Origin: Nematocida ironsii | Lineage: Eukaryota; Microsporidia | NCBI GenBank assembly: GCA_001642415.1 | Contig: LTDK01000183.1 | Location: 43,716-107,715 of the forward strand | DNA: 64,000 nucleotides | Direction of reading: 5' to 3' | Shown here: positions 18,374-28,154 of the stretch, piece after piece | Layout: the number at the start of each line of letters is the position of its first letter | Numbering within the stretch: the first letter of the stretch is position 1 | The notes under the pieces: model-generated | Told to the model about the DNA's origin: nothing | The model's input: only the letters and a program-made list of their open reading frames with translations | Database searches by the model: none | Made by a program: the position numbers and the translations under genes

Positions 18374-19087
18374 ATGAGCATAATAGAAAAGATGCGGCTT
18401 AATAGATTAAAGCTTTCTATTTCAGAGAATATAGTACCACGAGATAAAAAAGACATTGTATACATCTGTTTAAGTAAAATAGATGCCATTAAAGCCTTCC
18501 TTAGAGAGAATTCTTATGTTCTGTTTGTTTCTATATTAATTGTAATAATTAACATATTAATAGTAGTAATAGTACAACAAAGGAAACAAATATTATATAA
18601 AGCTGAAAAAATTGATACAGAGTGCATGACTGATTCCATTCAAACCACAGACTTTGGGACTATAACTAAATCTGAGCCCACTGTTAACGAAATATCACCT
18701 CAAATTGAAACTGGTGCTATAAGTGAAACTCGGCCTAAATTAACTAGCTCTGCCTCTTTTAATGCTCTGCCAGCTTCTGATAGTGAAGATGGCGCCACCT
18801 CAACAAGAAATTTAGCTAGAAGATGGGGAAGCGATGGAAATTTCGAGACTTTCCAACAGTTACCAGAGAATGACAAAAACATATTTCCTGATGCTAATGG
18901 CCAAAAAAGAACTATTGGCACACAGGTAGAAGAAAATGAGCTTTTTAATAATTCAAATCCTTCTGTAAGCACCGATTCTAGCAAAAAGTCTCAGAATAAA
19001 TTGGCAGGTCAATTTAAAAAATTTGGCAAATTTGTAAAAACTAAAGCTTTAAAAATAATACCAGAGAAATCTAAAAATAAAAAATAA
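18374..19087 (+). CDS. Single-pass membrane protein with long Ser/Thr/Asn-rich tail (block member 1)
   Basis: 237 aa, no recognised family. About 46 mostly polar residues precede one strong membrane segment at about 47-67 (SYVLFVSILIVIINILIVVI), followed by QQRKQ and a polar tail of about 165 residues ending in a basic patch (FKKFGKFVKTKALKIIPEK). There is no cleavable signal peptide. By the positive-inside rule the tail is probably cytoplasmic, but this is uncertain. It belongs to a run of six one-membrane-segment proteins in about 5 kb. Confidence 0.6.
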   Translation: MSIIEKMRLNRLKLSISENIVPRDKKDIVYICLSKIDAIKAFLRENSYVLFVSILIVIINILIVVIVQQRKQILYKAEKIDTECMTDSIQTTDFGTITKSEPTVNEISPQIETGAISETRPKLTSSASFNALPASDSEDGATSTRNLARRWGSDGNFETFQQLPENDKNIFPDANGQKRTIGTQVEENELFNNSNPSVSTDSSKKSQNKLAGQFKKFGKFVKTKALKIIPEKSKNKK

Positions 19088-19586
19088 ACGTTAATTGGAC
19101 TAACAGTTTGATTATTTACTATTTCATACTATATATTGGATTGCTTTTATTTATAATAATGTGTAAGACATAAATAATATTTTATTTTAATAAATCATGC
19201 TTATATTACATAATGTAATAAATGCTCATGTATACTCTTGAATATTTATGTAGTATTAATATACTATTTGTTTATGCTATAGCAGATAGAAATATGTAAA
19301 AGACAACATTCTATTCTTATATTTACATTACATCACTAAAAGTATTGTAACGTATGTTTAATATTATGACTTTGTCTTAATCATAAATAAAAGTTCTGTT
19401 TGTATTACAGTAATTATAAGAAGAACATAATAAGTTTAAAGCCCCCTTATTGAAATAACAAAAAAACATAGTGTACCCTTCTATATAAAACTATTAGTAT
19501 GCAAAGTCTAGTAAAATACTTTACTAAAAAATTATTATTATTAGCTGATCAAACAGTATATAAATTAAATTTTTTTTATTCTCTAA
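19088..19586. other. AT-rich intergenic gap, no gene seen
   Basis: No supported frame. ACAGTATATAAATTAAAT about 20 nt before 19587 is a plausible TATA-like box. Confidence 0.4.
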
Positions 19587-19910
19587 ATGGATATGCAAAA
19601 TGTGATCAAGAGAACAAAAGCAGCAGGTGATAAACTTATCTCAACAGCAGGAGACGCTAAATATGCTTTAATAGATACATATAATAAAAAAAAGGAGCCT
19701 ACTCTGAATGCTATAAAGACTGGTGCAGAAACGGTTTTCGAAACAAGCAAAAATGCAGTAAATCATGTGATTGAGCACACACCAGAATATATTGATGCTT
19801 CTAAAGAATATACCACAAACAATTGGATTCCAATGCTCATTGGCGCAGGTCTTTTCTTAATTATACTCATTATTTTGAAACTGTTTTTATTATTAAGAAA
19901 AAGCCAATAA
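19587..19910 (+). CDS. Small tail-anchored membrane protein (block member 2)
   Basis: 107 aa. An amphipathic helical region (KAAGDKLISTAGDAKYALID and onward) occupies residues 10-78. A C-terminal membrane anchor follows at about 82-103 (WIPMLIGAGLFLIILIILKL), ending in LLLRKSQ. This is the layout of a tail-anchored protein facing the cytosol. Its general plan resembles block member 3. No known family. A second in-frame ATG two codons later is equally possible. Confidence 0.55.
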   Translation: MDMQNVIKRTKAAGDKLISTAGDAKYALIDTYNKKKEPTLNAIKTGAETVFETSKNAVNHVIEHTPEYIDASKEYTTNNWIPMLIGAGLFLIILIILKLFLLLRKSQ

Positions 19911-20006
19911 ATAACTATTAAGTTTAATTTAACTATACAATTACAACAGCTATTTTTATAAAAATACAAAAAAACCTTTTAAATATTTACAGCAATTTTT
20001 AATTAA

Positions 20007-20402
20007 ATGAAAAAGCTATTTAGAAAAGTCACAGGCCAAGCAACAATTACTGATCACTTAGATGATGTAAAGAATTCAATTTGTAAAATAGGTAAAAAAG
20101 TATTTAATGATATAGAAAAGGCTGGAAATGAATTTTATTCAGAAATACAAAGGTCTTATGAAAGTAATCCATCTGCAAGCACTACAACACAACGCAGAAC
20201 TATACCAAAAAGAAGGATAGATGCTAAAAACACTGTAAGATATCCATCTGTAGTTTTATCTCAAGAAACCGCACGAAACAATGAACTCACATATTGGAAC
20301 AAGCATAAAGTGCTATTTCTTACTGTTTCAGGAGTGCTTTCTATTTTATTTATTATAATCTATATTATAAAACAAAAGAAAAGAAAGTCTAGCTCTGTTT
20401 AA
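20007..20402 (+). CDS. Small tail-anchored membrane protein (block member 3)
   Basis: 131 aa. The N-terminal half is helical and basic (MKKLFRKVTGQATITDHLDD), the middle is polar, and a C-terminal membrane anchor lies at about 100-121 (VLFLTVSGVLSILFIIIYII) before KQKKRKSSSV. It shares the short-helix-plus-tail-anchor plan of block member 2; faint similarity in the helical part may mean common ancestry. AAATATTT lies about 20 nt before the ATG. Confidence 0.55.
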   Translation: MKKLFRKVTGQATITDHLDDVKNSICKIGKKVFNDIEKAGNEFYSEIQRSYESNPSASTTTQRRTIPKRRIDAKNTVRYPSVVLSQETARNNELTYWNKHKVLFLTVSGVLSILFIIIYIIKQKKRKSSSV

Positions 20403-20758
20403 TAAACATATCTACTATATCATAGCCTAAAACCAAATGTACAAAAATTTTATAAATGTAAAAAATAATTTATAGACGAATTTTATTATAGCTATTTGTA
20501 TAGATAAAAGAACCTCTTAAATCTATAAAATTGAACCAAAATTAATTAAAGCGTTTATATAAATATCTGATTATAATATTGGGTGGCTTGCTATGAATAA
20601 CTTGTTCTTCTATTATACATTTAGTTAAAAATATATATGCATTGCCTTTGGCATATACATAAGAAGATACGTCTATATTTATCCTATTGTGGTAATTAAC
20701 CATGGGTTTTTCTTAATTATGGTTATAATTAGACAGCTGTTTCTTAAAACAGTGGCTC
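20403..20758. other. AT-rich gap between converging genes, no gene seen
   Basis: No supported frame and no repeat noted. Confidence 0.35.
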
Positions 20759-21010
20759 TTAAACAGTAACATCCCCATTTTCTTCACTCTCAGTGTTTTT
20801 CTTCATGAACCGCCTGGCTATAAGACCTACTACTACTATAAGCATAATTACTGCAAGTGTTATAGCACCAATCATTATGTATTTGTTTCTTCTTTTAATC
20901 TGATCTGGATTAGTTATGTACACTATGTCTTGAATGTTTCTTAGTGACATGTCTGGAATGTACTCTTTCATAGAAAATGCCTTTACCTTTATTGAATCCA
21001 TACTCATCAT
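20759..21010 (-). CDS. Small single-pass membrane protein (block member 4)
   Basis: 83 aa from the ATG at 21010 (MMSMDSIKVKAFSMKEYIPD). A membrane segment lies at about 50-70 (YIMIGAITLAVIMLIVVVGL), flanked by KRRNK and RRFMKK, then an acidic end (TESEENGDVTV). The frame is open for 24 more codons, but I prefer 21010. AATATAAATATTTAAAAAATTT lies just upstream of it like other promoter boxes here, and the extra residues are read through that AT-rich stretch. No known family. Confidence 0.5.
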   Translation of the reverse strand: MMSMDSIKVKAFSMKEYIPDMSLRNIQDIVYITNPDQIKRRNKYIMIGAITLAVIMLIVVVGLIARRFMKKNTESEENGDVTV

Positions 21011-21884
21011 TTTACAGTTTAAATTTTTTAAATATTTATATTTTAGAACTTTATGTAATTTAGGACTAATAAGTAAAGTCATTTAATACTTTAGGGTTAA
21101 ATTAAATGAATATTTATCTCCTAAATAGTAGAAGTTTACAAGCATTCAATAAAGCAAAACATCAATGCAAAAGCACATTATATCAAATCTATTGTAGTGT
21201 GGTAGTTTAAAATGCAGTATACAAGTTAATATATTGCTTCTTGCCTTTCATAGTACACTATCACGAAATAATATAAATATTGAAATTTAAATAATAGACT
21301 TATATACTAGTTGTAATGCGCAGTAAAAACAGAATTAAACTCACCACTATGTATTAAAAACTGTATATACTAAGGAAATACAATACAAATATATATTCGC
21401 CGTATCTGAATTATACTAAAATGTTTTTAACATCTATTGATTGTTATAGTTAATTGGCGTAAATTCGAATTTTACATTTAACTGAGGTAGTATTAAAGCT
21501 TTCTATGACATATTTTCTTAATTAACATTATTTGACCTCTACATTTTATTATTCTTTTATTTTTATATAACCCGAAATAATCTAAAATTCTTGATTATTC
21601 ACCTATAACATTGTATAATATAAAGGATAAATTGTTTATTTCTAATAAATCCATGGTTAACTTAGTTATAATATTTAAATAATTAAAAATTAGATAGAAT
21701 AATACTCTATTATGCATGAATTAAACATGCAACTCTTTTATTATAATAAAACTTGTTTCTTCTAATATTAAATATTCTGTAAAGCAGTTTGTGTTAGAAA
21801 TGAATATTTCAATGAATTTTTATGAATAACTCATTATTTTAATTTTAGCTGATAATTAAATTAAAATATTTTTCTTATAGTTTA
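21011..21884. other. Long AT-rich gap between divergent small membrane genes
   Basis: 874 bp without a supported frame on either strand. TATAACCCGAAATAA at 21566-21580 is one of the best copies of a recurring intergenic motif. Confidence 0.4.
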
Positions 21885-22496
21885 ATGAGCAGTGATTTAT
21901 TGACTAAAACATATAACAGTACAGTTAAATGTATCCAGAATGGTGTTACTTTCCTAAAAATAGAAACTATATCTACTAAAGTATCCAATGTATTTGATGC
22001 GAGCACAATTAGTAAGTATGATATTTTTATAATTATAGCAATTATAGTTGTGTGTATAGCCACTGTAATTTTATATATTAAATTTAATAGAAGTAATACA
22101 GAGCCCACATATAAAACAGATAATTCGAATACATTTAGTACAAGTAAGTATTTGCACAGTGAATATGGCATAGATGAGAAAACTGCAGATAAATTTGTAA
22201 AATATAATTCGATAAATATCAACCCATCAAGTAGGTCTATAGATACTGATAATAGTTTCTTTGCTACTCCAGAAAAGACTATATCGAAAGAAAAAGAATC
22301 TTTTTCATATTCAAACCCTGCAATGTCTCTATCTAATGATTTGCTTATAGATGAAAAACAATTTGCTATAGTGCTACAAAATATTAAAAATCAAGAAGAT
22401 TCTGAATATTCTGCATTGCTAGAAAATAGTGATTCTGAAAATGATGAATTTGATACGTTTGTAATGAACCGGAGTAAAATGTGCACAAAGTCATAA
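21885..22496 (+). CDS. Single-pass membrane protein with acidic tail (block member 5)
   Basis: 203 aa. About 45 polar residues, a strong membrane segment at about 46-67 (IFIIIAIIVVCIATVILYIK), then about 135 residues rich in Ser, Asn, Asp and Glu (for example NSDSENDEFDTF). It has the same plan as block members 1 and 6: short N-part, one membrane segment, long polar tail. No signal peptide and no known family. ATTAAAATATTTTTC lies 10-25 nt before the ATG. Confidence 0.6.
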   Translation: MSSDLLTKTYNSTVKCIQNGVTFLKIETISTKVSNVFDASTISKYDIFIIIAIIVVCIATVILYIKFNRSNTEPTYKTDNSNTFSTSKYLHSEYGIDEKTADKFVKYNSININPSSRSIDTDNSFFATPEKTISKEKESFSYSNPAMSLSNDLLIDEKQFAIVLQNIKNQEDSEYSALLENSDSENDEFDTFVMNRSKMCTKS

Positions 22497-22865
22497 TTAA
22501 AATATATATTAGCGACTTTTATTATACTTTATTTCAATTATAGCAACTGTTTTATTTTAAAGAACCACTTATATAAAGCATTTAAATACTTTCAAAAAAA
22601 TATATACGAATATAGTAGATATGTAATAGTATATATTTGATTTAATAATATACTTCAAAATATACAGAAGCTCGCCATATAAATATGTTTTAATTTAATT
22701 CTTCTGTATCATTGCGTATTAATAACAAGTATGTGTGTCTTAACTTAAGAAATGTAATTCCGAAATTAATATTTATATTATAATAGAGAGTACTATTTAC
22801 TTTTTAGGAGATATATGATTATTAATAAAATAATTATTAATAATAAGTTTTTTTTGCCTATTAAT
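22497..22865. other. AT-rich gap between block members 5 and 6
   Basis: No gene seen. It contains a partial copy of the CCGAAAT motif (near 22759). Confidence 0.35.
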
Positions 22866-23267
22866 ATGTCACAAATACTTAGCACATCTTCTATAGATTT
22901 TAAAGAAGATATTTCTAAACCCGATATAACTCCTTCTATAGTACCACCGGTATTGAATCAGGAAATTATAGACCACGAAAAGAGTCAAAGTGTATTTGAA
23001 TCCAATGCTGCTATAGCTATTTATACACTATTAGGTATTTTAATAACTGCAAGTATAATTATAGTATTAGCTGCTATGAAAAAGCAATCTGTTCAAACAG
23101 TAAGTAATCCTTCAAGCGAAATACATACTGAGGAAGTTCCTGATATTAGACTGTCTGGGTATATATCTACTCCAATTGCGTCAAATCCTCTAGGAAGTAT
23201 AGACACAAATTCGCATTCTTCTGCAGCCTCTAACACTTCCAATCCTACCAAACCTACAATTACATAA
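22866..23267 (+). CDS. Single-pass membrane protein with Ser/Thr/Pro-rich tail (block member 6)
   Basis: 133 aa from ATG 22866 (MSQILSTSSIDFKEDISKPD). A membrane segment lies at about 50-72 (AIAIYTLLGILITASIIIVL), followed by KK and a tail rich in Ser, Asn, Thr and Pro. A start at 22815 would add 17 Asn/Ile/Lys-rich residues that look like translated AT-rich leader, so I prefer the second Met; either is possible. Same plan as block members 1 and 5. The tail could carry O-linked sugars if it faces outward. Confidence 0.5.
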   Translation: MSQILSTSSIDFKEDISKPDITPSIVPPVLNQEIIDHEKSQSVFESNAAIAIYTLLGILITASIIIVLAAMKKQSVQTVSNPSSEIHTEEVPDIRLSGYISTPIASNPLGSIDTNSHSSAASNTSNPTKPTIT

Positions 23268-23728
23268 GATAGCAACTATTCTAATATATTTAATATGTTA
23301 TGCAAAGAGAAAATATTATGCATTGTAACTTTACTCTTGTACAAATACTATGAAATAATCCGAAATGCAAAAGAATAATAACTTACACAGAATACACTTT
23401 ATGTAAATGGTATTTTTATATTTCTATAAAAATAAAAAGTAAAGACTTTTAGAAATTTAAAATTATAAATAAATCTGCAAACACAATTTAAATATTTAAA
23501 CATTATCATATTCGAGTTATAAGCAAGAACTTTGAATTCTCACATAGGTTTATTTACTGATCGGGACTAATGTAGTACTTTCTTTAATAGAAATGTATTA
23601 AATAGCTTTTATTAGGTTTGCTGTATACAATAGTAGTGGAACAACTTGAAATTTACTGTACTGCAGTGATGATGTAATAAAGCATAGAATATTGTATTAA
23701 TATAAAACAAAAGATAAAGACTCATTTA
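23268..23728. other. AT-rich gap closing the small-membrane-protein block
   Basis: No supported frame. ATAATCCGAAATG near 23355 is a partial copy of the recurring motif. Confidence 0.35.
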
Positions 23729-26700
23729 TTATAGATTAGATATAAAGCAGCAAGCACATGTCTTGCATCTACTGGATGACCAGGCGCTGCAGATCTGGCA
23801 TTGATTTGCATCTTCTGCGTACTCTCCAATATCTATACAGAATGGAAGACTTGTGTCTATTACATATGTATCCTTCATAGGCTTATGCGAATCAGCAAGC
23901 ATTTTAATCCTTTCATCTGTGCACCCATAGTTATTCACAATTTCTCGTGACAACTCCATTGCATAGTGCTTGTTTCCCTTTTTATAGCAGGTGAGTATTG
24001 CTGCTTTAAGTGCCTTTTCCTTGTGCGTTCTCTCTAAATCAAGCGATGCATAGAATATAGCACAAGAAATGCTTGTTTTGTCTGACTGTGCTGCCTTTCT
24101 AATCTTTTCAGAAAATAGTCCCTGTAGGTACTCTGCAGCCGATTTAAGACTTCTCATTTCTTCATCGCTCTTTCTGCCCTTTTCATTCATGGAATTCACC
24201 AGATAGTGTATTGCTATAAGAAAACTGCTTATGCCGGTGGACACTTTGCCATTTGCTGCGCATTCCTTAGCTACCTTTATTTCTCGATCAATGTCAATCT
24301 TAGAAGGAATGGTTTTTATGCACCGCTGAAGCCTTTCCATATTTAAAGAAGGAAAAACTGCACTGGAAGTCTTAGCATCATCTGTTTCTGCTGCAGATGC
24401 ACTTATTTCTGGTGCCCCCTTCAATTCTTTTATACTCTGAATATCCTCGCTGTCTACATCTGTAGTAGTATCCTGTGACTCTGAAATAAAAATACACTCA
24501 TTAGAACTATCCTCTTTTGGAACCTCTGGCACTACTGTATCTGATTTGGTGGAGGATTCTACCTCTGTGTCTAAGACATCTATGCTATCTACACTGCTCT
24601 GCAGAGATATTAGCTTACAGAGGGTTTCTTTGTTTCCTGTAATAATTGCAGCAATTGCACAGTACATTTCATCCGTGCACTCAAATAAGAGAGACTCGAT
24701 TTTATCCAGCTTCCCACTTGAAATGTAAAGAAGCAATAGCAAAGAAAATTCCTTCGCTAGTTTGAAGCACTCTTCGGCCACCCGTATATCGTAATTAATT
24801 GCAGCCTTTCCTGTTTTAATGTATACTTCTGGTGAGTGCAGTTCTTTTGCATATTTTAAGGCGTCTTCAAACTTCTTTGTTTTAATTGACAACTCAAGCC
24901 TTACTCCAGTGTCTTCGACATAGTTAAGCCCCTCCTCATAAAAGCCCTTGCGTATTAGACAGGACAATGAAGCCTGGCCAATCAATGATCCTGTATCAAT
25001 GCACTCTCTAATGCTCGTCATGTCCATGTCTTCCAGCGCCTTTCTAAACTTCCACTCAATCATATCTACCTCGATTTCAATAACTGATCCATCTGCTGCC
25101 ACAAGTGTAAACAAAGTATCCTCCACACTAACAATCCAGAGAGCCTCATCAATAGACATAAAGGAAGAACCCTCGCCATTCATAAAGGCAAACTTAATGT
25201 GCAGTGGTGTGGTGTAGAATATTGTGCCATCCTTAACTATAAGACTGTTAATAGCCACTATCTCATCAATTACAGAAATCTGTACTAAATTATAGTCTAG
25301 CACAACTATGCTATTTTTGCAAACTGCTACAATGTGTGTCTGATCAAATCGAACATATAAGCAGCGATCGGGAAGCAGTGCGCTAACAAGCACAGACCCT
25401 TTCTCAATTTTAAAAAGTGAGTTTCCTTTCTGTGCTAGTAGTCCTCCAGATATTTCAAATACTTTATCTGCCTCAATACTGTATGATACAACATCCCGTC
25501 CATCAAGCTCCCTTATAGATATTTCTGTATCTGTGCATACAGCTACTCTATCATCTATAAAAGTAGCAAACCCTAGTCCTTTATACCGGGCTTTACTGCC
25601 ATTGCATACAGTGTACTTTCCTGGGAAATTAATTATTGTTGTGTCCTTCCTCACAAAGATTTCACGCACATCTTTCTGTATACTCATTAGCTTAGATATT
25701 TTACCTTCTTCAATCTTGTTTAATTCCGTGTCTTTACATATGTACAGAATACCATCATATACTGCATATACTGGATATAGAATACCAATTGAGTAAATAG
25801 AAAAGCCCGTGTCATGTCCAGCAGCAAATATATTTTCCTCCTGGTCCATTGCCAGACACCAGTACCGGCCGCCCTCTATAGTAAGCGTTTTTATTGGCTT
25901 TCTGTTTTTCAGGTCCCATATCTTAAGTGTTCCATCCTCGCTATTACTTAATAAAGTATTTAACTTGGTGTAGTAAAGAGAGCTTATGTGGCTGTGATGG
26001 CCTTGCAATGTGTCCTTTTCCTGAATTCCATCCTGGCCTACGCTCCATATTCGGATTGTGCTATCATCTCCTCCAGTGGCAAATGTCTCTCCATCTGGCT
26101 GCACGGATATCCAGTTAATCCCTCTATCATGCCCATCCACTATATGCTTAAGCACAACCTCTGGCACACCAAGCATATCCATAACACTCGTTTGGCTCTT
26201 TGTCACCAGTGCAGAGTAGTCCCACACACGAATGGTCTGGTCAAGAGATACACTAGCAAATAGCTTGTCATTAATGAACCTAGCACACATTACATAGTGT
26301 GTATGCCCTGTTAAGCATGCAATTTGCTTTTTTGACTGAAAGTTCCATATTCTAATGGTCTGATCATCTGAAGTGCTAATAAGCCATGGAAGATGCTTGT
26401 GAAATTCAATTGATCGAACATAGTCAGTATGCCCCTTAAAAACCGTCTCCACAGTCTTGCTTTTATAGTCCCATATGCGAATAAGACAGTCATCTCCAGC
26501 AGATGCAAATCTTTCCACTAAGTGGTGAAAAACAACCACCCGCACTGGACCCTCATGCTCATTTAGCTCAAATATCTTAGTTTTGTATAGATAGTTCCAC
26601 CCTTGAATTACTCCACTGTGTAGCCCAGTAATTAGTATTTTCTTACTTGGATGAAATGCAATGCCTTTCACCCTCTGCGATTCTTCCTTCATTATGCACG

Positions 26701-26731
26701 GGCACTCCTCCTGCTTCATTCTTTCTTCCAT
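23729..26731 (-). CDS. COP1: COPI coat subunit alpha (alpha-COP)
   Basis: 1000 aa (yeast 1201). The first 300 residues form a WD40 propeller of the alpha-COP type: RVKGIAFHPSKKILITGLHS, then VIQGWNYLYKTKIFELNEHEGPVR, SASDDQTIRIWN-like units and TGHTHYVMCARF. A second propeller and an alpha-solenoid follow. The C-terminus is shortened and ends in a Cys-rich stretch (CQICSAWSSSRCKTCACC) that may bind zinc. Alpha-COP recognises di-lysine cargo and is part of the coat that carries Golgi-to-ER traffic. I chose the ATG at 26731: the family begins near here and CTATTTATTAAATT lies about 15-25 nt upstream. The longer frame adds 27 residues without a match. Confidence 0.88.
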   Translation of the reverse strand: MEERMKQEECPCIMKEESQRVKGIAFHPSKKILITGLHSGVIQGWNYLYKTKIFELNEHEGPVRVVVFHHLVERFASAGDDCLIRIWDYKSKTVETVFKGHTDYVRSIEFHKHLPWLISTSDDQTIRIWNFQSKKQIACLTGHTHYVMCARFINDKLFASVSLDQTIRVWDYSALVTKSQTSVMDMLGVPEVVLKHIVDGHDRGINWISVQPDGETFATGGDDSTIRIWSVGQDGIQEKDTLQGHHSHISSLYYTKLNTLLSNSEDGTLKIWDLKNRKPIKTLTIEGGRYWCLAMDQEENIFAAGHDTGFSIYSIGILYPVYAVYDGILYICKDTELNKIEEGKISKLMSIQKDVREIFVRKDTTIINFPGKYTVCNGSKARYKGLGFATFIDDRVAVCTDTEISIRELDGRDVVSYSIEADKVFEISGGLLAQKGNSLFKIEKGSVLVSALLPDRCLYVRFDQTHIVAVCKNSIVVLDYNLVQISVIDEIVAINSLIVKDGTIFYTTPLHIKFAFMNGEGSSFMSIDEALWIVSVEDTLFTLVAADGSVIEIEVDMIEWKFRKALEDMDMTSIRECIDTGSLIGQASLSCLIRKGFYEEGLNYVEDTGVRLELSIKTKKFEDALKYAKELHSPEVYIKTGKAAINYDIRVAEECFKLAKEFSLLLLLYISSGKLDKIESLLFECTDEMYCAIAAIITGNKETLCKLISLQSSVDSIDVLDTEVESSTKSDTVVPEVPKEDSSNECIFISESQDTTTDVDSEDIQSIKELKGAPEISASAAETDDAKTSSAVFPSLNMERLQRCIKTIPSKIDIDREIKVAKECAANGKVSTGISSFLIAIHYLVNSMNEKGRKSDEEMRSLKSAAEYLQGLFSEKIRKAAQSDKTSISCAIFYASLDLERTHKEKALKAAILTCYKKGNKHYAMELSREIVNNYGCTDERIKMLADSHKPMKDTYVIDTSLPFCIDIGEYAEDANQCQICSAWSSSRCKTCACCFISNL

Positions 26732-27128
26732 TCTTGCAAAATAATAATTTAATAAATAGATAGTTATATTTGTATTTCTTATCTGAATAGGCCAATTACT
26801 TACCAATAACACAAGAGCCCTAATAAAAACTCGCGCTGTGCGCAGGTCCCACTTTCAGGTTATATCTATACTGATTCAATACTTTCTATACACATGCTTT
26901 TTAGTTTTATAGTTTCTGTATATGGCCTTATTAAATACAATATAAATAATTATAGAGTTAGTACATAAATAGAAATGAGTAAATCATCATAAGCTCATAC
27001 ATTCGGCTGAATTGACATACCAAAGAAAGGCCATGGTGACATTCACAGTATAAGAGAATATTAATAAGAAATAGAAATATAGAAGATAGTATGTAAATAT
27101 CTTTTATTCAAGATACAAAGGGATCTGT
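26732..27128. other. Intergenic gap, no gene seen
   Basis: Contains the alpha-COP promoter box on the minus strand and the 3' flank of the surface-protein gene. No supported frame. Confidence 0.4.
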
Positions 27129-28154
27129 TTACATGAACAATGCAATCATTGGAAGAACTGCAATGGCAACAAGTGCGGACACACCTGCTACTCCGTTCTT
27201 CTTCTTAAGGCCGGTCTTGCATTTGGCATCCTTCTTTCCAGACTTTCCTTTCTTTCCAGACTTGCCCTTCTTTCCTTTGCCATTGTCCTCCTTGGTCTTC
27301 TCGTCCTTCTTAAGCTGTGCTACAGTGATACCTGCTGCAGATGCCTCTGCTGCGGCTACCTCTTCTTTAGTAAGGGATGGAAGTGGGGTGATTGTGGCTG
27401 CTGAAAAGTCAAGCTCATGTATGCTGACCTCACCAAGACTTATTGGGGCTGGTGCAGAGATGGCTGGAACAGAAGCATTGTTTAATGGGTATGTGTGGTC
27501 ACCAAGGGTAATGGTGGTTGGCTGCATGTTAACAGGAACACTTCCATTAAGAAGAATAGAGATTGGCTCTGTTGCTTCGTTGGAAACAAATGATTCAGTG
27601 ACTTCTTGTGCAACAGTTGCATTGTTTTGGCTGAATGCGCATGTTGGTGCATGAACAGTTGGGTCTGAGTATACTGGTGCAGCTGGCTGTGCAATCTGGC
27701 TGTAAACCTCTGGGTAGCTGTTGGATATTTGAGTTACTGGCTGAGGAGTGTTGAAATATCCTGTAGACATCTCATATGCATCTGCTACTGGGTATGCCTG
27801 GTATGTTGGATTGTATGTATTTTCTGCTATTCCACCTGAGTATGCTTGGTATACATTTTCAGTTGGGTATGCACCTCCTCCAATTGCTGGGGTGCTGGAT
27901 TCCATTGAAATGCCACATCCTCCAGTGTTACACCCTACAGCTACATCGCTTTCTGCGAACTGGTTTTGGTTTCCACCATAGTAGTATGAATCGTCCAGAG
28001 TTTCAAATCCTCTGCCGGTTCCTCCGCATCTGTTGTTACCAGTGTACATGTCTGCTCCATTGAAGTAGTCAAAGTCTCCATACATTGCACATTTAACCAC
28101 GGCAACCTGTGCCACAACTGCTAGTGTCTTTCTGATTGTTCCTTGAATTTTCAT
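27129..28154 (-). CDS. Putative GPI-anchored surface or spore-wall protein
   Basis: 341 aa, no recognised family. A signal peptide occupies about 1-23 (TIRKTLAVVAQVAVVKCAMY region). The mature part is rich in Gly, Tyr, Asn, Pro and Ala with loose QAY/TYQAY repeats. Near the end comes a Lys/Gly-rich stretch (GKKGKSGKKGKSGKKDAK), then a hydrophobic C-terminus (GVSALVAIAVLPMIALF) typical of a GPI-anchor signal. The KG-rich stretch could bind chitin or sulfated sugars (inference). Its third-base choice is more GC-rich than the neighbours', suggesting high expression. The start is the ATG at 28154; the longer frame begins with TTG. Several GATCTAAA-like repeats lie upstream. Confidence 0.65.
   Translation of the reverse strand: MKIQGTIRKTLAVVAQVAVVKCAMYGDFDYFNGADMYTGNNRCGGTGRGFETLDDSYYYGGNQNQFAESDVAVGCNTGGCGISMESSTPAIGGGAYPTENVYQAYSGGIAENTYNPTYQAYPVADAYEMSTGYFNTPQPVTQISNSYPEVYSQIAQPAAPVYSDPTVHAPTCAFSQNNATVAQEVTESFVSNEATEPISILLNGSVPVNMQPTTITLGDHTYPLNNASVPAISAPAPISLGEVSIHELDFSAATITPLPSLTKEEVAAAEASAAGITVAQLKKDEKTKEDNGKGKKGKSGKKGKSGKKDAKCKTGLKKKNGVAGVSALVAIAVLPMIALFM

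Noticed and set aside
26732..26812. 27-codon extension of alpha-COP
   Set aside because: Crosses the AT-rich promoter box and has no family match.
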